From contig CALHVG010000070.1 in assembly GCA_938039145.1 (NCBI GenBank), forward strand, positions 1 to 18,826: DNA of 18,826 nt, given 5' to 3'. Of this stretch, positions 1 to 7,798 are shown in pieces. This DNA comes from an uncultured Treponema sp. (GTDB lineage Bacteria > Spirochaetota > Spirochaetia > Treponematales > Treponemataceae). Under the pieces are notes generated by a model that worked only from the letters and a program-made list of their open reading frames with translations, made no database searches and had not been told where the DNA came from. The number at the start of each line of letters is the position of its first letter. Position 1 is the stretch's first letter. The translations under genes were made by a program, and so were the position numbers.

Positions 1-230
1 CCCAAGACATGTATTTGTTTGATAAATCAAATAGTTTGCTTAATTCTTTTTCATCAATCCCAATCTTTCTAGCAATTCCTCTCATTTTAGCTGTATTTAA
101 ATCTTTTACCATTCTAGCCCATGAACCAAGTGTTCCCATGAAACCAGCTGGAAGCCTTTGTTTAATATCATCAAGAGTTAAAATCAATTTTTCACTAATT
201 CCATTAAGACATTTTTCAGTTTGTTTTCCA
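1..230. other. AT-rich edge segment joined in frame to the MMPL gene
   Basis: By hand count this stretch is about 31% GC, clearly lower than the MMPL coding sequence beside it. Its in-frame minus-strand translation (including GISEKLILTLDDIKQRL and IARKIGIDEKELSKLFDLS) is hydrophilic and charged. A periplasmic domain of the MMPL type would be expected at this point. The codons also change: nearly all third positions become A or T. I do not recognise the encoded segment. It may be transferred DNA, the edge of a mobile element, a rearrangement junction, or an assembly join. Confidence 0.45.
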
Positions 231-1621
231 AAACTTGTAAAAATAAATACGGAAATGCAAAAAGCGAACAAAAAAACTATTCCAAAAGACGAAAACATTT
301 TTCCTTTCGCTTTTAAAGGATTTTTGAAAAGCGAAAGCAAAGGAATTTCCCTTTCGCCTTCAGGAATTTTTATGAGCGGATAAATGCAGACAGCCGTAAG
401 AAATGTACTGAAAATCCCAGCCGCAGAAAAAACAGCCATCTGTTTCAAAAGTCCGAACGGAGCAAAAAGCAGCGCAAGATAACACATTGCGGTCGAAAGC
501 ATGGAAAGCCCAAATCCTCTGAAAAGACGACTTCTTATTTCTCGTCCGGAATTCAAGGCGGCGTTTCCTTTCCAGTTTATAAAATAATGCAGGCTGTAAT
601 CTATGCAACTTCCAATCAGGGAAGTTCCGAAGACCAAAGTAAGAACATGCATTTTTCCGAAAACGCAAATCGTTGACATGAAAGCCGTCAAAACAGAAAT
701 CCCGATTGAAAAAAATGACATCAATATCGGAGTTGGAGACCTGAACACAAAAAGCAAAATCGCAAGAACGGCAAGAAGCGAAACCGTCGAGATTATCCCG
801 ATTTCCTTTGATGCGTTGGAAGACGCCTTGTAACTATGAAAAGGCGTTCCGGAAAAAATAAAACGAGTTCCGCCCGTTTCGAGTTCTTCAGAAAATTTAT
901 GCACAAGCGCCACGCCGTTGGTTCTGCTTGCAAGCGCGCCGCCTTCGTTGCTGAGCCTTGCCTGAATCATGACGTACCATCTAGGAGAATCCACGCCGCT
1001 TATTCCATATGGAAGTTCATGTGCACTAAGTACGCCGTCTTTCAGAGCCATGGAAGTTCCCGAAGACTGAAGATACAAAAGATAGTTTTCAAGAGCCGCT
1101 TCGCCAAGCATAAACGGATCTTCGGAAAGGGAAGAAAGGTTCATCATCGTGAAAGCCCCGTACGCTCGGCTCAAGGAATTTTGGCTAAATGACAACGGTC
1201 CTCCATCGCTTTCAAGAAACGACACGGTTTCATCGCCAAGAAGATTGATCCTGTTTTGCTGCACAAATTTCATGACCTCGCCGATTTCCGACATATCCCT
1301 GAAAAGAACGACTTTTTCAAATTTCGGCGATACCGCGATTTTTTCGTACAGAGCGGTCGCGGCTTCCTTTGCCTTGTCAAAATCTTCGTTGGAAACCAAA
1401 ATGAACATATTCCCGGAAAGATTTTTTGTAAGTTTTTCATCAACGACGGAAATCGCATCTTCCATCGCAGGTTTTGGAATCATGTTAAAAAGGTCGGTGT
1501 CGATTTTTATCTTCATTCCGCTCAAAAAAAACACGAGCAAAAAAATCAGCAAGACAAAAATATGATAAAAAATCCAGATTTTAAAAAAAGATTTGTCAGA
1601 AAGCGAAGTAAGATTCTTCAT
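1..1621 (-). CDS. MMPL/RND-family lipid exporter, 3' end cut by window edge
   Basis: Translating the minus strand from the ATG at 1621 gives an open frame of 540 codons that leaves the window at base 1. It begins MKNLTSLSDKSFFKIWIF, followed by a transmembrane helix (about residues 15-36), a large periplasmic domain (about 37-265) and a cluster of helices (about 270-400) typical of one MMPL half. A further helix near residues 440-460 (FSSFGIVFLFAFCISVFIF) should open the second half. MMPL proteins in aryl polyene clusters are inner-membrane exporters thought to move the finished lipid towards the outer membrane, and the LolA-like gene directly upstream fits this. The start overlaps the end of that gene by 26 bases, implying coupled translation. 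About the last 76 residues (from around base 230 leftwards) are soluble-looking, AT-rich and unlike an MMPL second half, so the C-terminus may be chimeric. Family assignment is confident; substrate is inferred from context. Confidence 0.85.
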   Translation of the reverse strand, partial: MKNLTSLSDKSFFKIWIFYHIFVLLIFLLVFFLSGMKIKIDTDLFNMIPKPAMEDAISVVDEKLTKNLSGNMFILVSNEDFDKAKEAATALYEKIAVSPKFEKVVLFRDMSEIGEVMKFVQQNRINLLGDETVSFLESDGGPLSFSQNSLSRAYGAFTMMNLSSLSEDPFMLGEAALENYLLYLQSSGTSMALKDGVLSAHELPYGISGVDSPRWYVMIQARLSNEGGALASRTNGVALVHKFSEELETGGTRFIFSGTPFHSYKASSNASKEIGIISTVSLLAVLAILLFVFRSPTPILMSFFSIGISVLTAFMSTICVFGKMHVLTLVFGTSLIGSCIDYSLHYFINWKGNAALNSGREIRSRLFRGFGLSMLSTAMCYLALLFAPFGLLKQMAVFSAAGIFSTFLTAVCIYPLIKIPEGEREIPLLSLFKNPLKAKGKMFSSFGIVFLFAFCISVFIFTSFGKQTEKCLNGISEKLILTLDDIKQRLPAGFMGTLGSWARMVKDLNTAKMRGIARKIGIDEKELSKLFDLSNKYMSW

Positions 1622-2216
1622 CTTTGCTAAGTTCCTTTGGAAATCGCTGGTTTGAAAAAACGTATTTTACGGTATCGCCGGAAACTTCCGTAATCAGGAT
1701 TTCCTGTATAAAAGTTTCATTGCCCTGCATTTTCCCCGAAACGTCAATCGAAGATATAACCGATTTTACGGAACTGTCTTTTGGCGACAAAAGCAAAGTC
1801 CAGCCGTCGCCGCTTGAAGAAAAATCGTGCGTAAAATTTTCCAAAATAGATTTTTCGTCGCCGCAGAACATCGCAGAAATACTTTTGGAAATACCTGTAA
1901 AAATCTGATTTTGCGAAGCGTCCGTAACGATTTTTCTGCCGTCCGGTATAATCTGAACGACGCTTGCAGAACCTACCGCCATCACGGAAGGAAACGGTTT
2001 TTCGGTTTTCCAGACAATTCCCATAGGCGAAAAAATAAAAACTCCGGACGACCGCAACGTTCTGTTAATCGAAGAGATTGTTTTTTCCTGCAAAAAATTT
2101 CCCGTCATGTTCGGATGCACAGAAAGAGATTTGCACACGGAACTAAAAGTCAAATCCTGAGAAAAAGCAAAAAATCCCATCAAAAAAACAGGAAGAAGAA
2201 AAAATCTTTTTTTCAT
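1596..2216 (-). CDS. LolA-like outer-membrane lipoprotein carrier protein
   Basis: A 206-residue secreted protein. It opens with a signal peptide (MKKRFFLLPVFLMGFFAFSQ; likely cleavage near residue 19). The mature part carries the LolA-family pattern of a phenylalanine/glutamine-rich strand (GNFLQEKTISS), then SSGVFIFSPMGIVWKTEKP, which matches the family's signature beta-strand pair with a conserved tryptophan. LolA-fold proteins shuttle lipidated cargo through the periplasm. In aryl polyene clusters a dedicated LolA homologue sits beside the MMPL exporter and is thought to hand on the polyene lipid. Here the MMPL gene starts 26 bases before this gene stops, supporting a working pair. The gene is separated from the rest of the cluster by a plus-strand RDD gene and a structured intergenic region, so it probably has its own promoter. 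Family membership is fairly sure; cargo is inferred. Confidence 0.8.
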   Translation of the reverse strand: MKKRFFLLPVFLMGFFAFSQDLTFSSVCKSLSVHPNMTGNFLQEKTISSINRTLRSSGVFIFSPMGIVWKTEKPFPSVMAVGSASVVQIIPDGRKIVTDASQNQIFTGISKSISAMFCGDEKSILENFTHDFSSSGDGWTLLLSPKDSSVKSVISSIDVSGKMQGNETFIQEILITEVSGDTVKYVFSNQRFPKELSKDEESYFAF

Positions 2217-2311
2217 TTTGAAGATATCCCTTAAAACGGTTCAAAAGCGGCTCGTAAAGCAAGCACATTTCCGTTTGAAAACAAACTCGCTTTCATATCT
2301 TATAACCTTCA

Positions 2312-2367
2312 TGCATAAAAAAATCAAGCCGCAGGATTCGGCGGAACACTTGAGTGCTTTTTATGCA
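2312..2367. repeat. Imperfect hairpin in a divergent intergenic region
   Basis: The arms TGCATAAAAA (2312-2321) and TTTTTATGCA (2358-2367) are exact reverse complements. Inside them TCAAG (2324-2328) pairs with CTTGA (2349-2353), and a short GCCG/CGGC stem caps the structure. It lies between the divergent LolA-like and RDD genes (379-base gap, 2217-2595), so it is not placed to terminate either one. It could be an operator or a small remnant repeat. The base pairing is seen directly; the role is unknown. Confidence 0.5.
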
Positions 2368-2474
2368 AGGTTTTACTACTAGGTCGAATTTCTCTACTTT
2401 TATAAATACCACATACAGCTTTCCTAAAGAGTTAAAATATATGAACAAATTGGGATTCAAAAGGACTGCGGGCG

Positions 2475-2530
2475 GCGGACGGGCAAAATTATACGTAAAG
2501 GGTATAACTCGCTCCCCGTCCGCTGGCTTT
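2475..2530 (+). repeat. GC-rich inverted repeat, possibly terminator-like
   Basis: GCGGACGGG (2475-2483) is repeated as its exact reverse complement CCCGTCCGC (2515-2523), with a 31-base spacer, and is followed by TGGCTTTTT. The stem plus T-run resembles a plus-strand rho-independent terminator with a large loop. However, no supported gene lies upstream on that strand, and the RDD gene begins only 65 bases further on. A short open frame through it has low-complexity content and is not believed. It may be a remnant of a repeated or mobile sequence. Confidence 0.4.
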
Positions 2531-2595
2531 TTAACGGGAAATTTGTTATAAGTAAAATCGAGTTTTCCGTAAATCTAGCGGCAAAAGGAGCAAAA

Positions 2596-2976
2596 ATGAA
2601 CCTTAGAAGAATCGCAGCCTTTTTCATTGATTTTTTTATTTCCGCATTGATAAATAATGTTCTGTTTTTGTTTTTTATAATTATCCCGCTTATGCGACAA
2701 AATCCACCAGACAATATAATTTTACGAGCGATATTTTCGACTTCGTTTGCATATTTGTATTTGATTTTGCGAGATTTGCCGAAATCGGGCAGCATCGGAA
2801 AAATGGTGATGAAATTAAAAATCATCGATGCGGAAACGAAAGAGCCTGCCCCAATCGGAAAAAGATTTCTTAGAAATGTACCGCTTATTTTTACCTGGGT
2901 TGAAATTATAATTTTTTTGTTTGCAAAAAGCAGGCTCGGCGACATGATTTCAAAAACTGATGTCGTGCAAAAGTAA
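2596..2976 (+). CDS. RDD-family integral membrane protein
   Basis: A 126-residue protein with an AAGGAG ribosome-binding site nine bases upstream of its ATG. It follows the RDD domain layout: an N-terminal arginine pair before the first helix (LRRIAAFFIDFFISALI), then a second helix near residues 50-60. Next come the conserved loop SGSIGKMVMKLKIID with the basic LRN motif (about 74-99), a third helix near 100-113, and RLGD just after it. RDD proteins are small polytopic membrane proteins of poorly defined function, some linked to ion homeostasis. It is encoded against the surrounding lipid genes and splits the LolA/MMPL pair from the rest, so it may be an unrelated insertion. Family call is confident; function is unknown. 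Confidence 0.75.
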   Translation: MNLRRIAAFFIDFFISALINNVLFLFFIIIPLMRQNPPDNIILRAIFSTSFAYLYLILRDLPKSGSIGKMVMKLKIIDAETKEPAPIGKRFLRNVPLIFTWVEIIIFLFAKSRLGDMISKTDVVQK

Positions 2977-3038
2977 ATAAAATTCTAAAAACGCAGTCCG
3001 TTTTCTTTCAAGGGATTTTTTTAAGGATTCCGAACGGA

Positions 3039-4052
3039 TTATTTTTCCTGATTTTGCGGCGGCTCTTCCAATCGCCAAAAATTGTAAAAGTTATACCACT
3101 GGTACGGAAAACGGAGCGCATATTTTTCAAGAACGTTTACGAATTCCGTGCAAAGTTCGCCGATTCGCTCTTCCCTTTGCGTCCGTGTGCAGTCGAATGA
3201 AATTTTTGATTTTTCAACGAACATATTGTTCCTGGGAAACAGGGCGATGCTCTTTGTCCTTAATCCAAAGACATAATAAGTCGGAACTTTCAAAAGAGCC
3301 GCCAAAAGAAACACCCCATAAGGAAAATCCGCAGCCTTTCCCAAAAACGGTCTTCTTATGCAACGATTTCGCGCCCGTGAACTGGTTCTGTCTGCGGCAA
3401 AAACGACAAGTCCGCCCTGCTCCAGTTTTTCCTGCAAAAGGATTATCGTTTCGGGCGTAATGTCGGAAGGGTCGATTACATTGAATTCGACTTTTGGATT
3501 TATCTCGGCGATTGTTTTGTTGAACTGTTCCGTTGACTTCAGTTCCATTATGACCGTAACGGGAACGTTCTGATTTACGCCGGTTCTTCCAAAACTGCAA
3601 AGGCTTCGCAAAAGTTCGATGTTCCCAAGGTGCGAGCCTATTAAAATCGCCCCGATCCCTTCTTCCAGATTTTTTATCAAAGAACCGATGTCGTCATCAT
3701 GGGTTATGAGCGTTTCGTATTTTACTTTTCCAAGCCAGCCTTCCATTTTTTCCAAAAGGCAAATGCTGAAAGAGATTATCTGCCTGCACGGATTGACCAT
3801 CAAAGGAATCCGCCCGTTCGTGAACTTTTTCATCTGACGTTGATATGTAACGCAGGCAATTCTTGCTCGTCTTGAAAAAATATAATAGAAAAGCCCGACA
3901 GGAACGGCGATAAGATGCACAAGCCAGCGGGGCATTATAGAAAAAAGAAAAAGGACGAATTTCAACGCCTTGTTTGATTTTATGACTTCTTTTTGGTCAG
4001 CCCAATGAGCAAGTTCTTCCGCAGAGGGTTTTAGGTCCGGTTTTTTAGACAT
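3039..4052 (-). CDS. HtrB/LpxL-like lysophospholipid acyltransferase
   Basis: A 337-residue member of the bacterial lipid A acyltransferase (LPLAT) family, slightly longer than the usual 300 or so. An N-terminal hydrophobic segment (about 30-60) should anchor it in the inner membrane. The catalytic HX4E motif is GSHLGNIE with H141 and E146. A second conserved block is FAADRTSSRARN (about 218-229), and the C-terminus has the family's PYQWYNFYNFW (316-326). In aryl polyene clusters an enzyme of this type is thought to join the polyenoyl chain to its glycolipid anchor rather than to act on lipid A. It overlaps the upstream glycosyltransferase gene by eight bases, so the two are probably translated together. 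Family and catalytic residues are seen; acceptor identity is inferred. Confidence 0.85.
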   Translation of the reverse strand: MSKKPDLKPSAEELAHWADQKEVIKSNKALKFVLFLFSIMPRWLVHLIAVPVGLFYYIFSRRARIACVTYQRQMKKFTNGRIPLMVNPCRQIISFSICLLEKMEGWLGKVKYETLITHDDDIGSLIKNLEEGIGAILIGSHLGNIELLRSLCSFGRTGVNQNVPVTVIMELKSTEQFNKTIAEINPKVEFNVIDPSDITPETIILLQEKLEQGGLVVFAADRTSSRARNRCIRRPFLGKAADFPYGVFLLAALLKVPTYYVFGLRTKSIALFPRNNMFVEKSKISFDCTRTQREERIGELCTEFVNVLEKYALRFPYQWYNFYNFWRLEEPPQNQEK

Positions 4053-4794
4053 TTTTCCGTCTCCGGAGATTCAGAAAAATCAGTTTGGGAATTCTAAAAA
4101 ACATTCCGATACACAGACGCATATATACAAACGAAATACGAATATTGTCCCGAACAATCCTGAAATTTGAAATGCCGTCTTTTGGGTAGCTGACTTTCAC
4201 CGACTCGGAAACCACCGGAACTCCAAGCCAATAAAGATGCACCAAAATGTCTACATCAAAGCCCATCCGTGGGTCAACTAATGTATGCCGCCGTATAAGT
4301 TTTAGGCAAGGCTCTACAGGATAAACCCTAAATCCAATCAGCGCATCTTTTATCGCACCTGAAAGCGTCACAAAATGAATCCATGCGTTGGCGATTTTCC
4401 TGCCGTTCACCCTTTCTTTTGGGGCGGACTCATCGTATTCAGGAAATCCGCATATCACTGCATCAGGATTTTCCATTGATTTTTCAAGAAAATGCTGCAC
4501 CCTATCTGCGTCGTGCTGCCCGTCGGAATCAATCTGAAGAACATGGGTAAGCTCCATCACTGCCGCCTTCAGTATTCCGGAGCGCATCGCAATTCCCTTT
4601 CCCATGTTTTTCTTGTGCCGAACAACGTGAACAAGGCTGTATTTTTCTGCCACACGCTCAATATAAGCAGCATTTTCTGTGTCGTTTCCGTCATCAATAA
4701 CGATTATCGGAAATCCGTATTTTTCCAGATTTTTTACAACGCCTTCAAGAGTAGAACCATGATTGTAGACAGGAACAACAAAACCGTATTTCAT
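4045..4794 (-). CDS. Glycosyltransferase family 2
   Basis: A 249-residue GT-A fold enzyme resembling dolichol-phosphate-mannose synthase-type family 2 transferases. It begins with the standard first strand (KYGFVVPVYNHGSTLEGVV), has the nucleotide-sugar contact VIDDGND at about 32-38 and the metal-binding DSDGQHD at 89-95. A conserved GFRVYP follows at mid-protein. The C-terminal stretch is hydrophobic and then very basic (LRRRKNV), suggesting membrane association. Glycosyltransferases of this class occur in aryl polyene clusters next to the LPLAT enzyme and probably help build the sugar-containing lipid anchor. It overlaps the upstream dehydratase gene by four bases (ATGA) and the downstream acyltransferase by eight. 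The sugar donor cannot be read from the sequence. Confidence 0.85.
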   Translation of the reverse strand: MKYGFVVPVYNHGSTLEGVVKNLEKYGFPIIVIDDGNDTENAAYIERVAEKYSLVHVVRHKKNMGKGIAMRSGILKAAVMELTHVLQIDSDGQHDADRVQHFLEKSMENPDAVICGFPEYDESAPKERVNGRKIANAWIHFVTLSGAIKDALIGFRVYPVEPCLKLIRRHTLVDPRMGFDVDILVHLYWLGVPVVSESVKVSYPKDGISNFRIVRDNIRISFVYMRLCIGMFFRIPKLIFLNLRRRKNV

Positions 4795-5159
4795 TCCGGA
4801 ATCACAGAAAAACTCCCCGAAGAATAGACCTTGCCCTCGATATCGGCATCCTGCATGGAAAAGTTCACAGAACTTTTTTCAGCCCTATACTCAAGGTCAA
4901 GATGGACATTCGTGTCCGGTCTTATGGGATTGGAAAATTTTATTCGTTTTATGGCAGGAACGTAGCGTTGCGTATTAAAATATTTTCTTGAAAATCTGGT
5001 TACTACTTCGAATTGCGCCACCGCAGGCAGAAGTTTGAATTCGGGAAAATGACCGTCAAAAAAATCGCTGGACTCAGGAATCGAAAATTCCAAGGAAACA
5101 GAATTTTCTTTTTTTTCCACGATTTTTTCATCTACAATGCCGTGCAAATTCTGTGTCAT
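4791..5159 (-). CDS. Hotdog-fold 3-hydroxyacyl-ACP dehydratase (ApeI/FabZ-like)
   Basis: A 122-residue single-hotdog protein, the size expected for the small ApeI-type dehydratases. The active-site histidine lies in FFDGHFPEFKLLPAVAQFE (H37), which matches the GHFP and LLP..Q signature of this family. The later part (IKRIKFSNPIRPDTNVHLDL) matches the usual strand pair of hotdog enzymes. It would remove water from each beta-hydroxyacyl-ACP to leave the conjugated double bonds of a polyene. Its ATG shares one base with the stop codon of the upstream ligase gene (TAATG), and its stop overlaps the glycosyltransferase start by four bases, showing tight coupling. The dehydratase call is strong; polyene specificity comes from context. 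Confidence 0.82.
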   Translation of the reverse strand: MTQNLHGIVDEKIVEKKENSVSLEFSIPESSDFFDGHFPEFKLLPAVAQFEVVTRFSRKYFNTQRYVPAIKRIKFSNPIRPDTNVHLDLEYRAEKSSVNFSMQDADIEGKVYSSGSFSVIPE

Positions 5160-7198
5160 TATTTTTCTCCATCCGAAGCGAACATCGCCTCGATTTCTGC
5201 CTTATGCTTTTTCCCCTGCACATCCACAGGAATCGCATCGGGAAATCTCCATCGCTTGGGAATCACGATGTTTTCAAAGAACTGTAGCAAAAAATCGTGA
5301 AAATATCTATTGATAAGGAATTTTTCCATTCCCTCGAACTTTTTCTTTCCGTCAGAATTAAGGACCACCGCAGCCGCAAGATATTGGCGTACATCGTTTT
5401 GAAGCGCAATAACCTTCACATCCTGAACAAGACCGCTCTGCATAATGCGGGACTCGACTTCGGTAAGGCTTATGCGTTTTTCCTCGATTTTGACAATAGA
5501 ATCTGCCCGCCCTTTCAGAATGAACGAACCATCCGGGAAAATCTCCGCCAAATCCGCCGTCGCAAATCCTTCGGGATTTTTTATGTACGGACTTACAATT
5601 CTAAGGCATCCGTCATCGCCAATCCAAATTTTGGCATTGTCGAAAGGCGTGAACCTAAGTCCATTTTTGGACTGCTGCCGATACGCAATTCCGCTCGTTT
5701 CCGTAGAACCGTATACCTCAAGCGGACAGAAGCCAAAAACTTTCTCTGTCTTTTTTGCAAGTTCTTCCGAACAAGCTCCGCCGCTCGAAAAAATCCACGG
5801 ATTTTTCAAAGAAAGCCTGTCCTCAATCTCAACCGTCCGTTTTAGAAAAGCGGGAGTCGCAATTATCATGTATTTTTCATCCGCAAGAGTTTCGAATTCT
5901 TCAGGAACTGTAATCCGTTTCCGCCGGAAAGGAACACCCAACGTAAACGGAAGAGAAATGCCGAACAAAAATCCATAAATGTGGTGCTGGCTCACAGTTG
6001 TCACAAGTTTTCGTTCTACAAATTCCTTTCCCCACTTGGAAATTATGAACGCATTGTCCTCTTCAAATTCCTTCATTCGCTGAAGAACTGCCTTGGGCTT
6101 TCCGGTAGAACCCGAGGTAAACATCAAAATTCTAGTCAAAGAAGAATCGATAGAAGGAGTGTTTCGCACAAATTCATCCGACGGCACGGAAGATTTTTCG
6201 ATGATATCCACAATCGGCACAGATTCCGGAACTTCCTGATCCGTCAAAAAAATGGAGTCTTGAGTTCTTATTTCCTTTATGTAACTTTCGGAAATGTTCT
6301 GTGTCAAAAAAATGCGTTTTTTACATTGCAGAAGGGCAGCAAAAGAACAAAGAAAATACCAATAATCCTCACAGTGCAAAATCCAGTCGTCGGAAGCATT
6401 GTCCATCACAAAGCGACGAACCTTAGCGGAATCCTCCAAAAAATCTTTCCATGTTTTGAAGTTTTTTTCCGACCACGAACCTTCGTAGCAAAGGACGTGA
6501 GAATCACTTCTTGAATCGGAAGTAAATTTTGTAAATGAATAAGATTTTATCATCTTCCTGTCCACCCTCTTTCGAACCAAAAATTCCACAGCAAAAATAA
6601 GCCCCATCAAAACATACGAAATTCCGCCGTTGTATATCGACCAAATTTTCCCGTTCAGTTCAGGACTTCCAAAATCATAAAGAGCGGTAAAACCCGCCGC
6701 CGTTCCGTTCAAAACAAAAAAGCAACACCAAACGATTGTCACTTTTTTTGCATACTTTTCGACATTTTTTTCGTAGGACGAACCCTTAATCCGCTTGTCC
6801 ATCATCATGGCAAAGCGGAAAATCATATTCGGCTCAAAAAAAAGCGTAGAACCGAACACAAAAAGAAGCGTAAGGCTTATGCCCAACGAATACAGTTTCA
6901 GGAACTTGTCGGAATCAAAGATAAAACAAAGAAGCCCCGCAAGTAAAAAAAGCGCAGAACTGAGCATAGGCCGCCAATCCAGCGCTTTTTTTTCAGGCTT
7001 TCCGCCATCCTTTGATTTTCCTTTTCCTGTAATACCCAAGAAAAAAGCGCCCGAGAGCGCAATCACGCAAAGCGACAATATCCGAATCGGAAGATGCAAC
7101 ACAACAAGAAGTGTAAACACCAACAGCGGATACATCGCCATGATGACATAGGAAAAAACTTTAAGAATTTTCCTTAATCTAAGCCATGTAAGGAACAA
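5159..7198 (-). CDS. Fusion of COG4648-type membrane protein with AMP-forming acyl/aryl ligase
   Basis: A 679-residue two-part protein. Residues 1-215 form four to six helices with the COG4648 pattern, including VTIVWCCFFVLNGTAAGF (about 153-170) and SIYNGGISYVLMG followed by EFLVR (about 187-209). In APE clusters this is normally a separate gene (ApeG-like). From about residue 225 the protein is an AMP-dependent ligase (ApeH-like): phosphate-binding TSGSTGKPK (361-369), YGSTETSG (496-503), the TADL aspartate (549), the hinge GRAD (563-566), and a C-terminal lysine in QGKKHK that probably performs adenylation. It would activate an aryl or acyl acid at the inner membrane and load it on an adjacent ACP. 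The start at 7198 overlaps the preceding ACP gene by 20 bases. No nearby later ATG keeps the first helix whole, so this start is preferred. Substrate is inferred. Confidence 0.85.
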   Translation of the reverse strand: MFLTWLRLRKILKVFSYVIMAMYPLLVFTLLVVLHLPIRILSLCVIALSGAFFLGITGKGKSKDGGKPEKKALDWRPMLSSALFLLAGLLCFIFDSDKFLKLYSLGISLTLLFVFGSTLFFEPNMIFRFAMMMDKRIKGSSYEKNVEKYAKKVTIVWCCFFVLNGTAAGFTALYDFGSPELNGKIWSIYNGGISYVLMGLIFAVEFLVRKRVDRKMIKSYSFTKFTSDSRSDSHVLCYEGSWSEKNFKTWKDFLEDSAKVRRFVMDNASDDWILHCEDYWYFLCSFAALLQCKKRIFLTQNISESYIKEIRTQDSIFLTDQEVPESVPIVDIIEKSSVPSDEFVRNTPSIDSSLTRILMFTSGSTGKPKAVLQRMKEFEEDNAFIISKWGKEFVERKLVTTVSQHHIYGFLFGISLPFTLGVPFRRKRITVPEEFETLADEKYMIIATPAFLKRTVEIEDRLSLKNPWIFSSGGACSEELAKKTEKVFGFCPLEVYGSTETSGIAYRQQSKNGLRFTPFDNAKIWIGDDGCLRIVSPYIKNPEGFATADLAEIFPDGSFILKGRADSIVKIEEKRISLTEVESRIMQSGLVQDVKVIALQNDVRQYLAAAVVLNSDGKKKFEGMEKFLINRYFHDFLLQFFENIVIPKRWRFPDAIPVDVQGKKHKAEIEAMFASDGEK

Positions 7199-7427
7199 GA
7201 GCGTCCACCACGTCTTGAATGTTCTTTACAGTCTTGAAAATTGCAGGATCGATTTTGGTATCAGCCGGCATGAATTCCTTCATTTTCTGAATCAAGTCGA
7301 TTGAATCGATTGAATCAAGTTCCAAATCGTCGAACAATGTCGCCGAAGGAGTTACCGCCCCTTCCTCAATCTCAAATTCTGAAACAAGAATATCCTTTAG
7401 CTTGTTAAAAATCTCGTCTTTTGACAT
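7179..7427 (-). CDS. Acyl carrier protein (second of a tandem pair)
   Basis: An 82-residue acidic acyl carrier protein. The phosphopantetheine attachment serine is S39 in DDLELDSIDSIDLI, flanked by the usual helices, and the length is normal for the family. It differs from housekeeping ACPs (whose motif is usually GADSLDTVEL) in carrying ELDSIDSIDLI, the form found in aryl polyene cluster ACPs. It starts one base after the stop codon of the other ACP gene and overlaps the start of the ligase fusion by 20 bases. Two ACPs are a standard feature of APE loci, perhaps dividing starter loading and chain extension. A phosphopantetheinyl transferase to activate it is not present in the window. Confidence 0.92.
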   Translation of the reverse strand: MSKDEIFNKLKDILVSEFEIEEGAVTPSATLFDDLELDSIDSIDLIQKMKEFMPADTKIDPAIFKTVKNIQDVVDALVPYMA

Positions 7428-7428
7428 T

Positions 7429-7692
7429 TTACCCTCTGTTTTGGCTAATATATTCAGCTAACGCATCAACCGATGCGAAATGCTTTTTGCTGTCAGCGCT
7501 TTCTGAAGAAAATTTCACACCGAACTTCTTTTTAAGTCCAACTCCCAACTCAAGAGCATCGATTGAATCAAGCCCAAGTCCCTCGCCAAAAAGAGGCTCG
7601 GAATCTACAATATTCTCAGGTGTAATGTCTTCCAGTTGCAGCGAAGAGATGATTGTCTCTTTAATCTCCCGCTTTAAGTCAAGGTTTTCCAT
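7429..7692 (-). CDS. Acyl carrier protein (first of a tandem pair)
   Basis: An 87-residue acyl carrier protein with the attachment serine at S43 in GEGLGLDSIDALELGVGL. The GLGLDSIDALEL form is characteristic of the larger ACP of aryl polyene and dialkylresorcinol-type clusters. A GAGGAGA ribosome-binding site lies shortly upstream of the ATG at 7692. A 106-base gap separates it from the PlsC gene, the largest gap in this part of the operon, and it contains a TATAAT box. The ACP pair may therefore have its own extra promoter, which would suit the high amounts in which ACPs are needed. The two ACPs are clearly diverged in sequence and are not a recent duplication. Confidence 0.92.
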   Translation of the reverse strand: MENLDLKREIKETIISSLQLEDITPENIVDSEPLFGEGLGLDSIDALELGVGLKKKFGVKFSSESADSKKHFASVDALAEYISQNRG

Positions 7693-7724
7693 AGAAAAAT
7701 GTTCTCCTCGTCAGCGATTTAATC

Positions 7725-7753
7725 ATTATAATTAATGGAAAAATAAAATTCTA
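7725..7753 (-). promoter_or_regulatory. Possible internal promoter before the ACP genes
   Basis: On the minus strand a consensus TATAAT lies at 7730-7725, about 35 bases before the first ACP start codon. The -35 position 17 bases upstream reads TAGAAT (7753-7748), which is a poor match. The 106-base gap has no other evident function. A perfect -10 with a weak -35 suggests a modest or activator-dependent promoter. Confidence 0.4.
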
Positions 7754-7798
7754 GTGCTTTTAAGGAAACGCTTTGTCCGTCGCCGAAGGCAAGCGGTT

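Noticed and set aside
836..1630. Plus-strand frames opposite the MMPL gene
   Set aside because: The minus frame is continuous from 1621 with clear membrane-protein character; the plus frames are shadows rich in arginine, serine and phenylalanine.
2354..2551. 65-codon plus-strand frame before the RDD gene
   Set aside because: It runs through the GC-rich inverted repeat, gives a low-complexity basic translation, and has no convincing ribosome-binding site.
5297..6514. Three long plus-strand frames opposite the ligase fusion
   Set aside because: They lie entirely antisense to a well-supported gene with intact motifs, and their translations show no domain features.
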